From a virus, in the IMG/VR virus record IMGVR_UViG_3300034375_001313, positions 1 through 21,619 of that record: a stretch of 21,619 nt of DNA; one strand, given 5' to 3'. This document shows, one piece after another, positions 6,784 to 15,059 of the stretch. The notes under the pieces were generated by a model. The model saw nothing but the letters and a program-made list of their open reading frames with translations, did not search any database and had not been told where the DNA came from. Positions within the stretch are counted from its first letter, which is position 1. Each line of letters begins with the position of its first letter. Position numbers and translations under genes: made by a program.

Positions 6784-7068
6784 GTGACCTACGGGAAATG
6801 GTGCTATCACATGAACCAGTTTCCCGAAGGTTCAAAGATCAGTCGATACGAAACGCTGAAACAAGTTGAGAAAAGTCGCGGGGTCACACCGCCAGAGCTT
6901 TTGAACGCGCCAAAGCTATCTTGGCAACATACTGATAGTTGGAATGCGTATACTTCTCTCAGGGAGCATACTTATCTTGAGTTAGAAAGTTATATGCGCC
7001 TCACTCAATCAGAATTGGATTGGTGGGAGGTCACAGCAATTATGGAGCTTGCGAAGCATAAGGTTTAG
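6784..7068 (+). CDS. Tail assembly chaperone, T-like part (gpGT extension)
   Basis: 94 residues if started at GTG 6784; the same frame is open back to 6757. It holds GKWCYHMNQFPEGSKISRYE, a PPELLNAPKL segment, and ELESYMRLTQSELDWWEVTA followed by IMELAKHK. The E-Y-R-LT-xELxxWEV pattern near the end resembles the T part of tail chaperones in siphoviruses and gene transfer agents. GTG 6784 has no recognisable ribosome binding site and sits 11 bases after the stop of the upstream gene. I think the natural product is a fusion made by a -1 frameshift (adding YRRLIDEF-type residues before the GTG), but a free-standing protein coupled to the upstream stop is possible. Confidence 0.7.
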   Translation: MTYGKWCYHMNQFPEGSKISRYETLKQVEKSRGVTPPELLNAPKLSWQHTDSWNAYTSLREHTYLELESYMRLTQSELDWWEVTAIMELAKHKV

Positions 7069-7070
7069 TT

Positions 7071-9050
7071 ATGGCAACAGATATTGAAAAGCTACAAATT
7101 GCGATTGAGACGGTAGGCACAAAAGCCGCTCAAAAAGAGCTTACCAGAATGAAGAAAGCCGCTGATGAAGCGGCAAACGGCGTTGATGGATTAAATAAAC
7201 AAACGAAAAAAGCTCCTCCTCTCTTAAAAGGATATAGGGGCGCAACCTCAGCTCTAACTAATACTACTGGTCAATTATCTGTTCAGTTGCAGGATGTTGC
7301 AGTCCAAGCACAAATGGGTACTGATGGCCTCCGCATATTCGCGCAACAGGGGCCGCAGATTGCCTCTATCTTTGGCCCAACTGGTGCTGTCGTCGGTGCA
7401 TTGATTGCAGTCGGCGCGATCATTGCAGGGCCGTTTGTCAATAGCTTGCTAGCCGCCAACGAACAGCTCGAAAAGGCAACAAAAGGTCTTGAGGGGGTCA
7501 AAGATAAGATATATGAGCTGACCGAAGCTGAAAAAGCGGCGAGGGGAGCAATACTTGCTCGGCAAATGCGCGAAACTAGAGAAGCAATCAAGCAAGCAGA
7601 AGAATCTTTACAAGATGCAATAAGCACGAATCAGACCTTCCAGAAGGGCGGGAAAGATGTTGCGTCTATTTACTACCAACTAAAAAACGGAGTCATCGAT
7701 TACGATGAAGCTCTTGCTCAATCAAGCGAAGAATTGTTGATAGCGCAAGCTAACGTAGAAGATCAAAAACAGGCTTACAAAGAACTGTCGGATATTTTTG
7801 ACATATTAACCGGCAAGGTTGACGAGGAAACGGAAGCTCAGAAGCGCAGGAAAAAGGCTGTTGAGGAAACTCTCAATCAAGGAAGAATACAAGTAGCTAC
7901 CCTTAGAATGAGCGCAATCGAGGCAGAGCTGTTTAGGTTTTCATTGCAAGGTGCTACTGAAGATCAGATCAAGGCTCGTCGAGCGCAGTTAGAGGCTACT
8001 GCGGCATTTAAGGCAGATCAAGAGGCCAAAAAGAAAGCAGATCGAGAAGAAGAGGCTCGGAAGGCCGCCCGCAAGAGTTACATTGAGTCATTAGAACTAC
8101 AATCTCAAAAGCAAGGTAAATCTGTATTCCAGCAGATCATGGCAACAGCCGCGACAAAAAATCTCAACGACGAGCAGATGAAGCGAGTAACGATTGCGGC
8201 AGTAAGAATACAACAGCAAATTGATGAACAAGAGCGTCAGAAAGAGCTAAATGATGAACAGCGCGAATCATTGCGAATTAGTCAACAGGTAGCCGCCGCC
8301 AGACAGAGAGAGCAAGAGGCGTTAAAGCAAGCTCAGTTAGAGCTGGCAAAAGCCTTTGAAGACGATAGAAATAAGGCGATTGCTGAGTTACGTCAAGCTG
8401 GCCTATTGGAAGAGGAGAGGTTGCAAGACCTTTCGTACCAAAGACAACTAGATAAGCTCAAATTATTCCTTGCTCAGAAAAGCATTACTGAGGAAGAGTT
8501 TGGTGAAGCAAAGAAAAAGCTAGACAAGAAGACTCAAGATGCCGCAATCAAGACTGCGGCTGATGGCCTTCAGGCTTTGGGTCAATACAACAAGACAGCA
8601 TTTGAAGCGCACAAGGCTTACGCATCGGGCAAGGCGGTTATGGATACTTATGCCGCCGCAACAAAAGCATTTGCAGAGATTCCGCTCCCGTGGAGTATCG
8701 CGGCGGCGGCAGGGATCGTAGCAATGGGATTAGCCAACGTAGCATCAATTCAGTCACAACAATATCAGGGCCGTGCGCTTGGTGGGCAGGTTCGTGGTGG
8801 TCAAACCTATGTTGTCGGAGAACGTGGCCCAGAACTGCTGACGATGGGCGGAAGCGGCACTGTCACCCCGAATGAGAAACTCAGGGGTTCTACTGGCACT
8901 CAGTCTGTGTCAGAGACAGTCAATATTAACTTCCAGATCACTGCGAATGATGCATCAGGATTCGATCAACTTCTTGTCGCAAGACGAGGTATGATTGTCA
9001 GCATGATTAACCAAGCAATGAATAATCGTGGAAGGAGAGGCTTAGTATGA
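7071..9050 (+). CDS. Tail tape measure protein
   Basis: 659 residues, the longest gene of the tail tube block. The N-terminal part has a tape-measure pattern: MATDIEKLQIAIETVG with KAADEAANGVDGLNK, then SVQLQDVAVQAQMGTDGLRI-like and FAQQGPQIASIFG, followed by a hydrophobic segment at about 103-125. Residues about 130-480 are charged helices rich in Gln, Glu, Lys and Ala. A second hydrophobic segment follows at about 541-560 (WSIAAAAGIVAMGLANVASI), then RALGGQVRGGQTYVVGERGP, a conserved C-terminal mark of lambda H-like tape measures, and a final part with SETVNINFQITAND. It sets tail length, is carried in the tube and is thought to enter the cell envelope with the DNA. Its stop overlaps the next start (ATGA). 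Confidence 0.93.
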   Translation: MATDIEKLQIAIETVGTKAAQKELTRMKKAADEAANGVDGLNKQTKKAPPLLKGYRGATSALTNTTGQLSVQLQDVAVQAQMGTDGLRIFAQQGPQIASIFGPTGAVVGALIAVGAIIAGPFVNSLLAANEQLEKATKGLEGVKDKIYELTEAEKAARGAILARQMRETREAIKQAEESLQDAISTNQTFQKGGKDVASIYYQLKNGVIDYDEALAQSSEELLIAQANVEDQKQAYKELSDIFDILTGKVDEETEAQKRRKKAVEETLNQGRIQVATLRMSAIEAELFRFSLQGATEDQIKARRAQLEATAAFKADQEAKKKADREEEARKAARKSYIESLELQSQKQGKSVFQQIMATAATKNLNDEQMKRVTIAAVRIQQQIDEQERQKELNDEQRESLRISQQVAAARQREQEALKQAQLELAKAFEDDRNKAIAELRQAGLLEEERLQDLSYQRQLDKLKLFLAQKSITEEEFGEAKKKLDKKTQDAAIKTAADGLQALGQYNKTAFEAHKAYASGKAVMDTYAAATKAFAEIPLPWSIAAAAGIVAMGLANVASIQSQQYQGRALGGQVRGGQTYVVGERGPELLTMGGSGTVTPNEKLRGSTGTQSVSETVNINFQITANDASGFDQLLVARRGMIVSMINQAMNNRGRRGLV

Positions 9051-9616
9051 GCTATCCAACTGATCCAGAGTTTCAGTCAGTCAATTTCAGGTCTAATTCT
9101 CCGGTTACCTCTAATACATCTATCTCAGGGAAGCGCACAGTTCGCTCATTAAATTCTCAGAGATGGGAGTTTTCAGCTAGATATGACAGGCTTACTAAGG
9201 CAGAGTTTGGCCCTGTGTACGCATTTCTTGTTTCGCAGGGCGGTCAGTTTGGAGAGTTTTCAGTCACTCCAACAGAAATTAGTTCGGCTCGCGGGACTGC
9301 CAGCGGCACTTGCACGATTACTTCTGGGGCCAGCGCAGGAGCAACAACTGTATCTGTGGGGCTTACTGGGACTTTACTTAAAGGTGATTTAGTCAAGTTC
9401 TCCAACCATACAAAGGTCTACATGGTTACAGAGGATCGTAGCGGCAATGGAACGCTGACAATATTTCCTGCTTTGCTTCAGGCTGTGACAACATCTCATA
9501 CGGTTGTCTATGATGATGTGCCGGTGCAGGTAAGATTGGTCAATGATATTCAGGAATTTGAGTTAAACTCTAACAATCAGTATACGTTTGAAGTTGATTT
9601 TAGAGAGTCTTACTAA
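9047..9616 (+). CDS. Distal minor tail protein, first tail tip gene
   Basis: 189 residues, directly after the tape measure in an ATGA overlap. The beginning, YPTDPEFQSVNFRSNSPV and RSLNSQRWEFSARYDRLTKA, followed by FGPVYAFLVSQGGQFGEFSV, is the type of beta-rich start seen in minor tail proteins after the tape measure (lambda gpM-like position). Residues about 85-165 form an extra module with ASAGATTVSV, LLKGDLVKFSN and YMVTEDRSGNGTLTI, which looks like the inserted domain of this phage's own coat protein. The chain returns to VQVRLVNDIQEFELN and ends FEVDFRESY. It probably connects the tube end to the tip hub. Confidence 0.75.
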   Translation: MSYPTDPEFQSVNFRSNSPVTSNTSISGKRTVRSLNSQRWEFSARYDRLTKAEFGPVYAFLVSQGGQFGEFSVTPTEISSARGTASGTCTITSGASAGATTVSVGLTGTLLKGDLVKFSNHTKVYMVTEDRSGNGTLTIFPALLQAVTTSHTVVYDDVPVQVRLVNDIQEFELNSNNQYTFEVDFRESY

Positions 9617-10170
9617 TGGCACGGACTATCAATTCCAGCACTCTTGCTTCGTTTCAGTCGGACTCTTCATACATTCTGCATCTAGTCAGCGTTGACCTGA
9701 CGACGACTGTTATACGATATACATCTGCACCTATCGACGTGACTTACAACTCAAATACTTACACAGCAAGCGAGCTATTTGTGAATGTAGGAGGGGTGGC
9801 GCAAAGCTCCACGTTGCAAAACAATCAGTTGGGCATTTCTATATCCACTGCCGAAGGTAGTTTTGCACAGTATATGCAGACGTATAACTGGCACAACGGC
9901 GAAGTTCTTTACTATCTAGCCGCTTGTGATTCTTCGTCATCTATCATTGGTAGTCCAGTCCTGATGTTTAAGGGTCTTTTGTCCACTTGGAGTCTAAGCG
10001 AAGAAGATGGCAGTCAATTAGAGTTGACAGCGGACTCTCATTGGGCTGACTTTGAAAGAATTGGCGGAAGGAGAACAAACACCAATTCACAGCATCAATA
10101 TGATTCAGCGGATGATGGGATGGACTTTGCCGCAGAAGCCGTTCGTGACATGAAGTGGGGTGTTGCGTAA
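9616..10170 (+). CDS. Minor tail / baseplate hub protein (DUF2163-like)
   Basis: 184 residues. It starts MARTINSSTLASFQSDSSYI and continues with beta strands such as VDLTTTVIRYTSAPIDVTYN and a YLAACDSS-type strand, then MFKGLLSTWSLSEEDGSQL. The end, with SHWADFERIGGRRTNTNSQH and a following DDGMDFA...KWG, is the most conserved part: the GRRTN-SQxxxxxxDxGxxFA pattern is common in phage hub proteins of the DUF2163 kind. Position (after the distal tail protein, before the J-like protein) equals lambda gpL. It ends with TAATG overlap with the J-like gene. Confidence 0.7.
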   Translation: MARTINSSTLASFQSDSSYILHLVSVDLTTTVIRYTSAPIDVTYNSNTYTASELFVNVGGVAQSSTLQNNQLGISISTAEGSFAQYMQTYNWHNGEVLYYLAACDSSSSIIGSPVLMFKGLLSTWSLSEEDGSQLELTADSHWADFERIGGRRTNTNSQHQYDSADDGMDFAAEAVRDMKWGVA

Positions 10171-13100
10171 TGGGTCTAATAGACAATCTTTGGAAAGAAA
10201 CAAAAAGTAATCTTAACTTCAATGCCGCCACTAGCGGTGTTAGAAATACCTTTAAGGCGGCTGGCGGTTTATTAAACAATCCGCTAGAAGAAATTAACGG
10301 CGGGTTCACCGAGCTAGTCGAGCTGTTTGTTGATATTCCTGATTTTGGCGATTTTTCTGCTTCCCAACGATCAGCTTTACTGAATAAGCAAGCCAATGAT
10401 GCTCACATACCTGTCATCTATGGTGAGCGTAGAGTCGGCGGCGTTCGTGTTTTCATGGAGACGGGCGGCACGGATAATCAGTATTTGTACATTGCATTAG
10501 TGCTATGTGAAGGGCCGGTACATTCTATTGGCGACATTTATATTGACGATGTTCTTTCCACAGATTCTCAGTTTTCAGGTCTGGTTACGATTGACAAGAA
10601 GACTGGTGAATCAAATCAGACAGCTAGCACAACTCTGACAGAAGCTACATCTTGGACTTCTACTCACAAATTGAGCGGCCTTGCTTATCTTGGTATTCGG
10701 CTGAAGTACGACTCAAATGTGTTTTCTGGGCTACCGAATATCCAAGCAGTCGTAAAAGGACGCAAAATATATGATCCACGCAAGGATAGTACGTCTGATG
10801 GGTATGACAGTTTACTTGGTGTAAGTACGCATCGTGAAAATGATGTTACAACGTGGGAATGGACTGACAACAATGTCATTTGTTTGCGCGACTATTTGTT
10901 CGATGATAACTACGGCAAAGGCATTCCCTCGTCGGAGATTGACGACGTATCAGTCAAAGTAGCCGCCAATCTCATTGACACATCGGTGACGGAATATACT
11001 GGAGCATCAGGCACTACAAACCTTTATAACTGCAACATGGTTGTCGATACGAGCGTTCAAATATTCAGTAACGTAGCGGCCATGCTGAAAAGCTTCAGAG
11101 GAATGCTTCCGTACAGTAATGGCGTGTATAAGATCATTGTGGACGATGATCCTGCGTCCAGTACCTTTACGTTCGATGCTGACAATATCGCTTCTGGAAT
11201 CTCAGTACAAAGTACATCCCGCAAGGATAGATATAATCGCGTCATTGCTAACTTTGTAAACAAAGAAAAGAATTATGAGCCTGATGAGGTGAGTTATCCA
11301 GAGACAGGTAGCGCAGAACATACTGCATTCTTAGTTGCAGATAATAACTTCATACAAGAAACAACGATTGATCTTCCTGCTACAACATCAGTCTATCAGG
11401 CTAGAGATATAGCTAAGATTGCGCTGGAATTTAGTCGTTCGCAGAATTTAACTGTTAGTTTTACCGCTCATCAAAATCTAACAAGCCAGAACCCAAATGC
11501 CACTTGCCTCGTATGTGAAGTAGGCGACAAGGTGGTGCTGAACTATCCAGCCCTTAACTTCTCTAACAAGGAGTTTAAGGTCAGGGCAATGACAATCAAT
11601 AACGACAGCTCGTGTAGCTTTACTTTATTAGAGCATGACGACACGCTCTACACTTGGTACGAGGATGACGAGGTTGCCACTGTAACTCCGCCTACGATAA
11701 GCGTGCCGAAGGTTGAGTTCATCAAGAATCCGATCACTCCATCAATACCCACTTTGACTGTTGAAACTGAGACAGATACGGATGGCGCAAGCAAAAGATA
11801 TTTGTTGTTCACTGCAACTTCATCGACATACGAGTTTACCGATTACTATGAAATTAACTACCGCATAGGAACTTCAGGGGATTACTCAACGGTATTCCAG
11901 AAGAGTCCTCGATTTATCTTATATGGATTTACCGCAGGTAGCACTTATCAGTTTTATTACAGGATAATTGATAGATTTGGTGTTGCAAGTAACGCATCAG
12001 CAACCGTTGGATTCACAACAACTGTTGCTCATCAGAATGATTACAACGGGACAAGAATTGTTGCGGGGTCGCTAACAGGAACACAAGTAGAGGATGATTC
12101 ACTTCCATTTGAAAAGACTGAAGCATTCTCAGCTAAATCATACGGTGGCACAGTTGCAAATCCTCATTACAAAGGATATGTCGGGCCAGCGGGTTCTGGA
12201 TCAGGATTTGAAGCCTCTTCTTTCGCAATAGGCGGAAAGGGATACGATAACGACTCTGGAACCGCTATTAAAGGCGGAGTCATAGGTTACGCTGAGTTGG
12301 GGCCAGCTCTTCAGGCGATTACAGAAAACAGCAATAGTTATGGACACAGCGATTTTTACGGTGCGGCTACTTTACTGGGCGGGTATGTTTATGGAAGCCC
12401 GCCGAAGTTTACTTCTGATGTAAGACTTGCGTATATGAATATGGGCGGAGATTTTGTTCTCGGCGCACAAGAAGCCGCTCAAACTATATTTAGTACAGCA
12501 ACCACTAACCCAGTTAGGGTCAACATGGTCAGCTCACAAGGCTGGGGCGATGGTGATGTAATTTATATAACTGGCGTTTCTGGAATGACGCAATTAAACG
12601 GAAACAGCTATTACATTAAGAAAATAAGCGGGGTTGCTCCTGCGTTCGATCTATACACAGATATAGATTTAACAGTTTCCGTAGACGGTACATCGTGGTC
12701 TGCCGGAAGTGGAGGCACGGCCCAAAACTTATCAAGACCGGAGTTAATAACTTCAGGAACATCTTTTACCCCTGCCGCGCACGTTCGGATTGCTTGGTTA
12801 TATGGAACTGCTTATTCGATTTATACGTTCCAAGGTACAACAGGGCCATTTACAGCATCGCACGATGGCTTAATAGATAGAACGCTAGCTCAGCCTGAGA
12901 TTGGCGATATTGTTGTGGATATTGATGTGTTCGCTTCTCCTAACGTCAATGACTGTATTACTACGATGAAAGTAAGCTCAGAAGCAAACCAAGTCGGAGT
13001 TATAGGAGTATGTGCGGGATACAATGATCGAGGGTTTATCCCTGCTTCTTTAGCTAAGACAACCAAGCAAACTGGTAATGAACCCAGCGAAGGGATAAAA

Positions 13101-13370
13101 GTTACTTTAAAAGATGAATACGCAAACCTTCCAGATCAATATTCGATGATAGCTGTCAACTCTATCGGTGAAGGGAAAATCAACGTCTGCGGTCAGGCGG
13201 GGAATATCTCTGTTGGAGACTTAATTGTCGCATCTGATATGCAGGGTAAAGGTATGAAGCAGAGTGATGATATAATTCGCTCGTACACGGTAGCTAAATC
13301 ACGCGAGAATGTGACGTTCGCATCCGCTGATGAGGTTAAACAAATCGCTTGTATTTACTTAGGTGGATGA
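10170..13370 (+). CDS. Central tail tip / host specificity protein, lambda J-like
   Basis: 1,066 residues from ATG 10170, whose A is the last base of the previous TAA; GTG 10155 in the same frame is less likely. Around residues 84-100 the pattern YGERRVGGVRVFMETGG followed by YLYIALVLCEGPV is typical of J-like tip proteins, as are KIYDPRKD and VICLRDYLFDDNYGKG. Residues about 525-617 form a fibronectin type III-like domain ending in YQFYYRIIDRFGVASN. A Gly-rich part follows. Residues about 775-855 resemble the small FCCH-like beta domain common in phage fibres (GWGDGDVIYITGVSGMTQLN). The last 180 residues contain IAVNSIGEGKINVCGQAGNI, then VGDLIVASDMQGKGMKQ, a terminal domain seen in environmental phage tail proteins. 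It closes the tube and triggers DNA release on receptor contact. Confidence 0.9.
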   Translation: MGLIDNLWKETKSNLNFNAATSGVRNTFKAAGGLLNNPLEEINGGFTELVELFVDIPDFGDFSASQRSALLNKQANDAHIPVIYGERRVGGVRVFMETGGTDNQYLYIALVLCEGPVHSIGDIYIDDVLSTDSQFSGLVTIDKKTGESNQTASTTLTEATSWTSTHKLSGLAYLGIRLKYDSNVFSGLPNIQAVVKGRKIYDPRKDSTSDGYDSLLGVSTHRENDVTTWEWTDNNVICLRDYLFDDNYGKGIPSSEIDDVSVKVAANLIDTSVTEYTGASGTTNLYNCNMVVDTSVQIFSNVAAMLKSFRGMLPYSNGVYKIIVDDDPASSTFTFDADNIASGISVQSTSRKDRYNRVIANFVNKEKNYEPDEVSYPETGSAEHTAFLVADNNFIQETTIDLPATTSVYQARDIAKIALEFSRSQNLTVSFTAHQNLTSQNPNATCLVCEVGDKVVLNYPALNFSNKEFKVRAMTINNDSSCSFTLLEHDDTLYTWYEDDEVATVTPPTISVPKVEFIKNPITPSIPTLTVETETDTDGASKRYLLFTATSSTYEFTDYYEINYRIGTSGDYSTVFQKSPRFILYGFTAGSTYQFYYRIIDRFGVASNASATVGFTTTVAHQNDYNGTRIVAGSLTGTQVEDDSLPFEKTEAFSAKSYGGTVANPHYKGYVGPAGSGSGFEASSFAIGGKGYDNDSGTAIKGGVIGYAELGPALQAITENSNSYGHSDFYGAATLLGGYVYGSPPKFTSDVRLAYMNMGGDFVLGAQEAAQTIFSTATTNPVRVNMVSSQGWGDGDVIYITGVSGMTQLNGNSYYIKKISGVAPAFDLYTDIDLTVSVDGTSWSAGSGGTAQNLSRPELITSGTSFTPAAHVRIAWLYGTAYSIYTFQGTTGPFTASHDGLIDRTLAQPEIGDIVVDIDVFASPNVNDCITTMKVSSEANQVGVIGVCAGYNDRGFIPASLAKTTKQTGNEPSEGIKVTLKDEYANLPDQYSMIAVNSIGEGKINVCGQAGNISVGDLIVASDMQGKGMKQSDDIIRSYTVAKSRENVTFASADEVKQIACIYLGG

Positions 13371-13371
13371 T

Positions 13372-13707
13372 ATGGCTGATCCAATCAAACTCGTACAAGG
13401 GGATACAGCCCCGCAAATCAAAGCAACTGTAACCCGTAGCGACACAGGCGATGCTGTTGACGTGTCTGATGCAACAGTAAAGCTCCATTTCCGTAGAAAG
13501 TTCTCTGAAACTGTATTGTTCTCACTGACCAACCAAGGCACATCCGATCAGGCCGCAGATGGCATTTGTATCTTTGTCTTTGCCGCAGGGAATCTTGATC
13601 TTGATGCTGGGGAGTATGAAGGTGAGATTGAGGTTCTGTTCAATGGTGGAACCCGTGAAACAGTGTATGAAACACTTAACTTCTTAATGAGAGAAGACTT
13701 CCAGTGA
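13372..13707 (+). CDS. BppU N-terminal-like / Ig-like baseplate protein
   Basis: 111 residues from ATG 13372, preceded by AGGTGG at 13361-13366; GTG 13363 in frame is the alternative. The start MADPIKLVQGDTAPQIKATV, then DAVDVSDATVKLHFRRK and the end LDAGEYEGEIEVLFNGGTRE plus VYETLNF, shows the small beta sandwich seen at the N-terminus of BppU-type baseplate proteins. In lactococcal phages this domain ties receptor-binding proteins to the tail tip. Here it is a stand-alone protein, so it may act as an adaptor between the J-like tip and the repeat fibre coded right after it, with which it overlaps (GTGA). Confidence 0.75.
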   Translation: MADPIKLVQGDTAPQIKATVTRSDTGDAVDVSDATVKLHFRRKFSETVLFSLTNQGTSDQAADGICIFVFAAGNLDLDAGEYEGEIEVLFNGGTRETVYETLNFLMREDFQ

Positions 13708-15047
13708 GTTTGAGCCTATCGGCGGCTATTGTTGCTAAGAGAATACTAGCCGCAATATCCGCTGGTAGGGTAAAGGCCGCTATATCAGCGGGACGAGTCC
13801 TTGCTTCTATCACCGCAAGCAGGATTAGCGCATCTGTAACAGCCGCACAACTTCAAGTTGCGATTGTTATTGGCCGGTTCATTGAGATATTGAGGACTCA
13901 AGACAATGTGTCTGTGTCTCAGATATTCAGTTTATTATTCGTCAAGAGATTATCTGACTCAGCAGACCTGACAGATGAACATACAATCGATTACGGTAAG
14001 AATGAGTCAGAATCTATTGGCGTTACGCAACTAGCCGCCAAGTCTGTATCTAAGCCAGAGACAGACGCCTTCTCAGCATCAGATGACAGCACGATTGCGT
14101 ACGGCAAGAATCCAATCGAGTTTCCTAATCTCACAGAACAGGCTGTATTTTCATTCGGTAAATCTTTATCTGACACAGTAAACGCCACTGATGACGTTGA
14201 TGGTAACGCAACCATCGAAGACGATCAGAATATGACGTACAACAAGATACGTCTAAATACAGCACAGGTTGCAGAGGCTCACGCGATTGATTTTGTCAGG
14301 GGGCCAATATCTGACGCATTTAGCGCATCCGATCTGCACTCACTGGCGTATGGCAAGGTTGTTAATGATAGCGGTGCGCTGACAGACTCAAACACCGTAG
14401 ACTTTGGCAAGGCTCCATCTGATTCAGCCAACCTCACAGAGACACAGGAATTTGACCTAGGTACTGTCAAAACAGACTCAGCAAGCGTAACTGAAGCGCA
14501 TGAAGTGTCATTTAGGTTTGTACAGGCCGATACAAGCTCTCTAGCGGACGATCACGCTGTTTCCTATGGCAGTATCCAAGCTGACTTAGGAAGCGTCACA
14601 GAGAGCATTTCAAACAGCCCAAGTAAAGTTCTGACTGACTCTGGTTCATTTACAGATGACTCTGTGTTTAATGTCGGCAAGAACCCATCTGATTCAGGAT
14701 CGCTATCTGATCTGCACGTTGTCGATCTATCGAAGACACTAACTGACTCTGGCTCTGTTGCTGAGTCCTTTAGTCGAGTTGTAGCGTTTAGCCGATCATT
14801 TACTGAGACGATTTACGTTACAGATGATGTAAATGGTGCGGCAGTCGATGATGACCAGAACGCACAATTCTTCAAGAATCTTACAAACATTGGTTATACC
14901 TCTGATTCAGAGGTAAAATCAGTGGGTAAGAACCCGTCCGACTCTGCAAATTTCACGGAGTCAGGCGCGTATGAAGTGCAAGATTACGTTGATACGATGA
15001 CGTATTTTGCTGAAAACTATGTCGGGACTACCGGCTCATTGTTCTAA
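13704..15047 (+). CDS. Repeat-built tail fibre-like protein (9- and 18-residue repeats)
   Basis: 447 residues from GTG 13704 overlapping the previous stop. Residues 7-60 are six units of nine residues of the form A-[AS]-[IV]-x-A-x-R-[IV]-x. Residues 84-429 are eighteen units of mostly 18 residues with consensus [ST]DSx(x)[LVF]T[DE]xxxx(F/Y)GKxP. Two units (156-183 and 365-393) are longer by 10-11 residues and share DDVDGNA.(I)EDDQN and DDVNGAAVDDDQN. The C-terminal tail ends TTGSLF. No Cys is present. Such a regular, Ser/Asp/Thr-rich chain suggests an extended trimeric beta shaft or a lattice protein on the tail tip. Position between a BppU-like adaptor and the S74 fibre supports a fibre or linker. 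I know similar DSxSxTDxF repeats from environmental phage proteins, but not a named family. Confidence 0.78.
   Translation: MSLSLSAAIVAKRILAAISAGRVKAAISAGRVLASITASRISASVTAAQLQVAIVIGRFIEILRTQDNVSVSQIFSLLFVKRLSDSADLTDEHTIDYGKNESESIGVTQLAAKSVSKPETDAFSASDDSTIAYGKNPIEFPNLTEQAVFSFGKSLSDTVNATDDVDGNATIEDDQNMTYNKIRLNTAQVAEAHAIDFVRGPISDAFSASDLHSLAYGKVVNDSGALTDSNTVDFGKAPSDSANLTETQEFDLGTVKTDSASVTEAHEVSFRFVQADTSSLADDHAVSYGSIQADLGSVTESISNSPSKVLTDSGSFTDDSVFNVGKNPSDSGSLSDLHVVDLSKTLTDSGSVAESFSRVVAFSRSFTETIYVTDDVNGAAVDDDQNAQFFKNLTNIGYTSDSEVKSVGKNPSDSANFTESGAYEVQDYVDTMTYFAENYVGTTGSLF
13722..13883 (+). repeat. Six tandem 27-bp units coding nine-residue repeats
   Basis: Units (residues 7-60): AAIVAKRIL, AAISAGRVK, AAISAGRVL, ASITASRIS, ASVTAAQLQ, VAIVIGRFI. 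Units two and three are identical in eight consecutive residues but use different synonymous codons at six of those eight, so the repeat is maintained at protein level. Confidence 0.85.
13953..14990 (+). repeat. Eighteen tandem ~54-bp units coding 18-residue repeats
   Basis: Reading from residue 84 the frame divides into units such as SDSADLTDEHTIDYGKNE, TDAFSASDDSTIAYGKNP, SDSANLTETQEFDLGTVK, TDSGSFTDDSVFNVGKNP and SDSGSLSDLHVVDLSKTL. Fifteen of eighteen are exactly 18 residues, one is 19, and units five and sixteen are 28-29 because of a DD(V)NG...DDQN insertion. The DNA units are diverged. Confidence 0.85.
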
Positions 15048-15059
15048 TAGGAGAACACC

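Noticed and set aside
8539-8875. Two short + strand frames (8539-8721 and 8690-8875) inside the tape measure gene
   Set aside because: They are out-of-frame readings of the tape measure coding region without ribosome sites or recognisable patterns.
10155-10172. GTG 10155 as start of the J-like protein
   Set aside because: ATG 10170 forms the TAATG overlap used repeatedly in this genome and gives the usual MGLID-type start.
13363-13374. GTG 13363 as start of the BppU-like gene
   Set aside because: ATG 13372 has AGGTGG at 13361-13366 as ribosome site, and the GTG lies within that site.
13722-14990. CRISPR or other DNA-level repeat array
   Set aside because: The periodicity is in the protein; the DNA units are diverged, have no spacers and keep one open reading frame.
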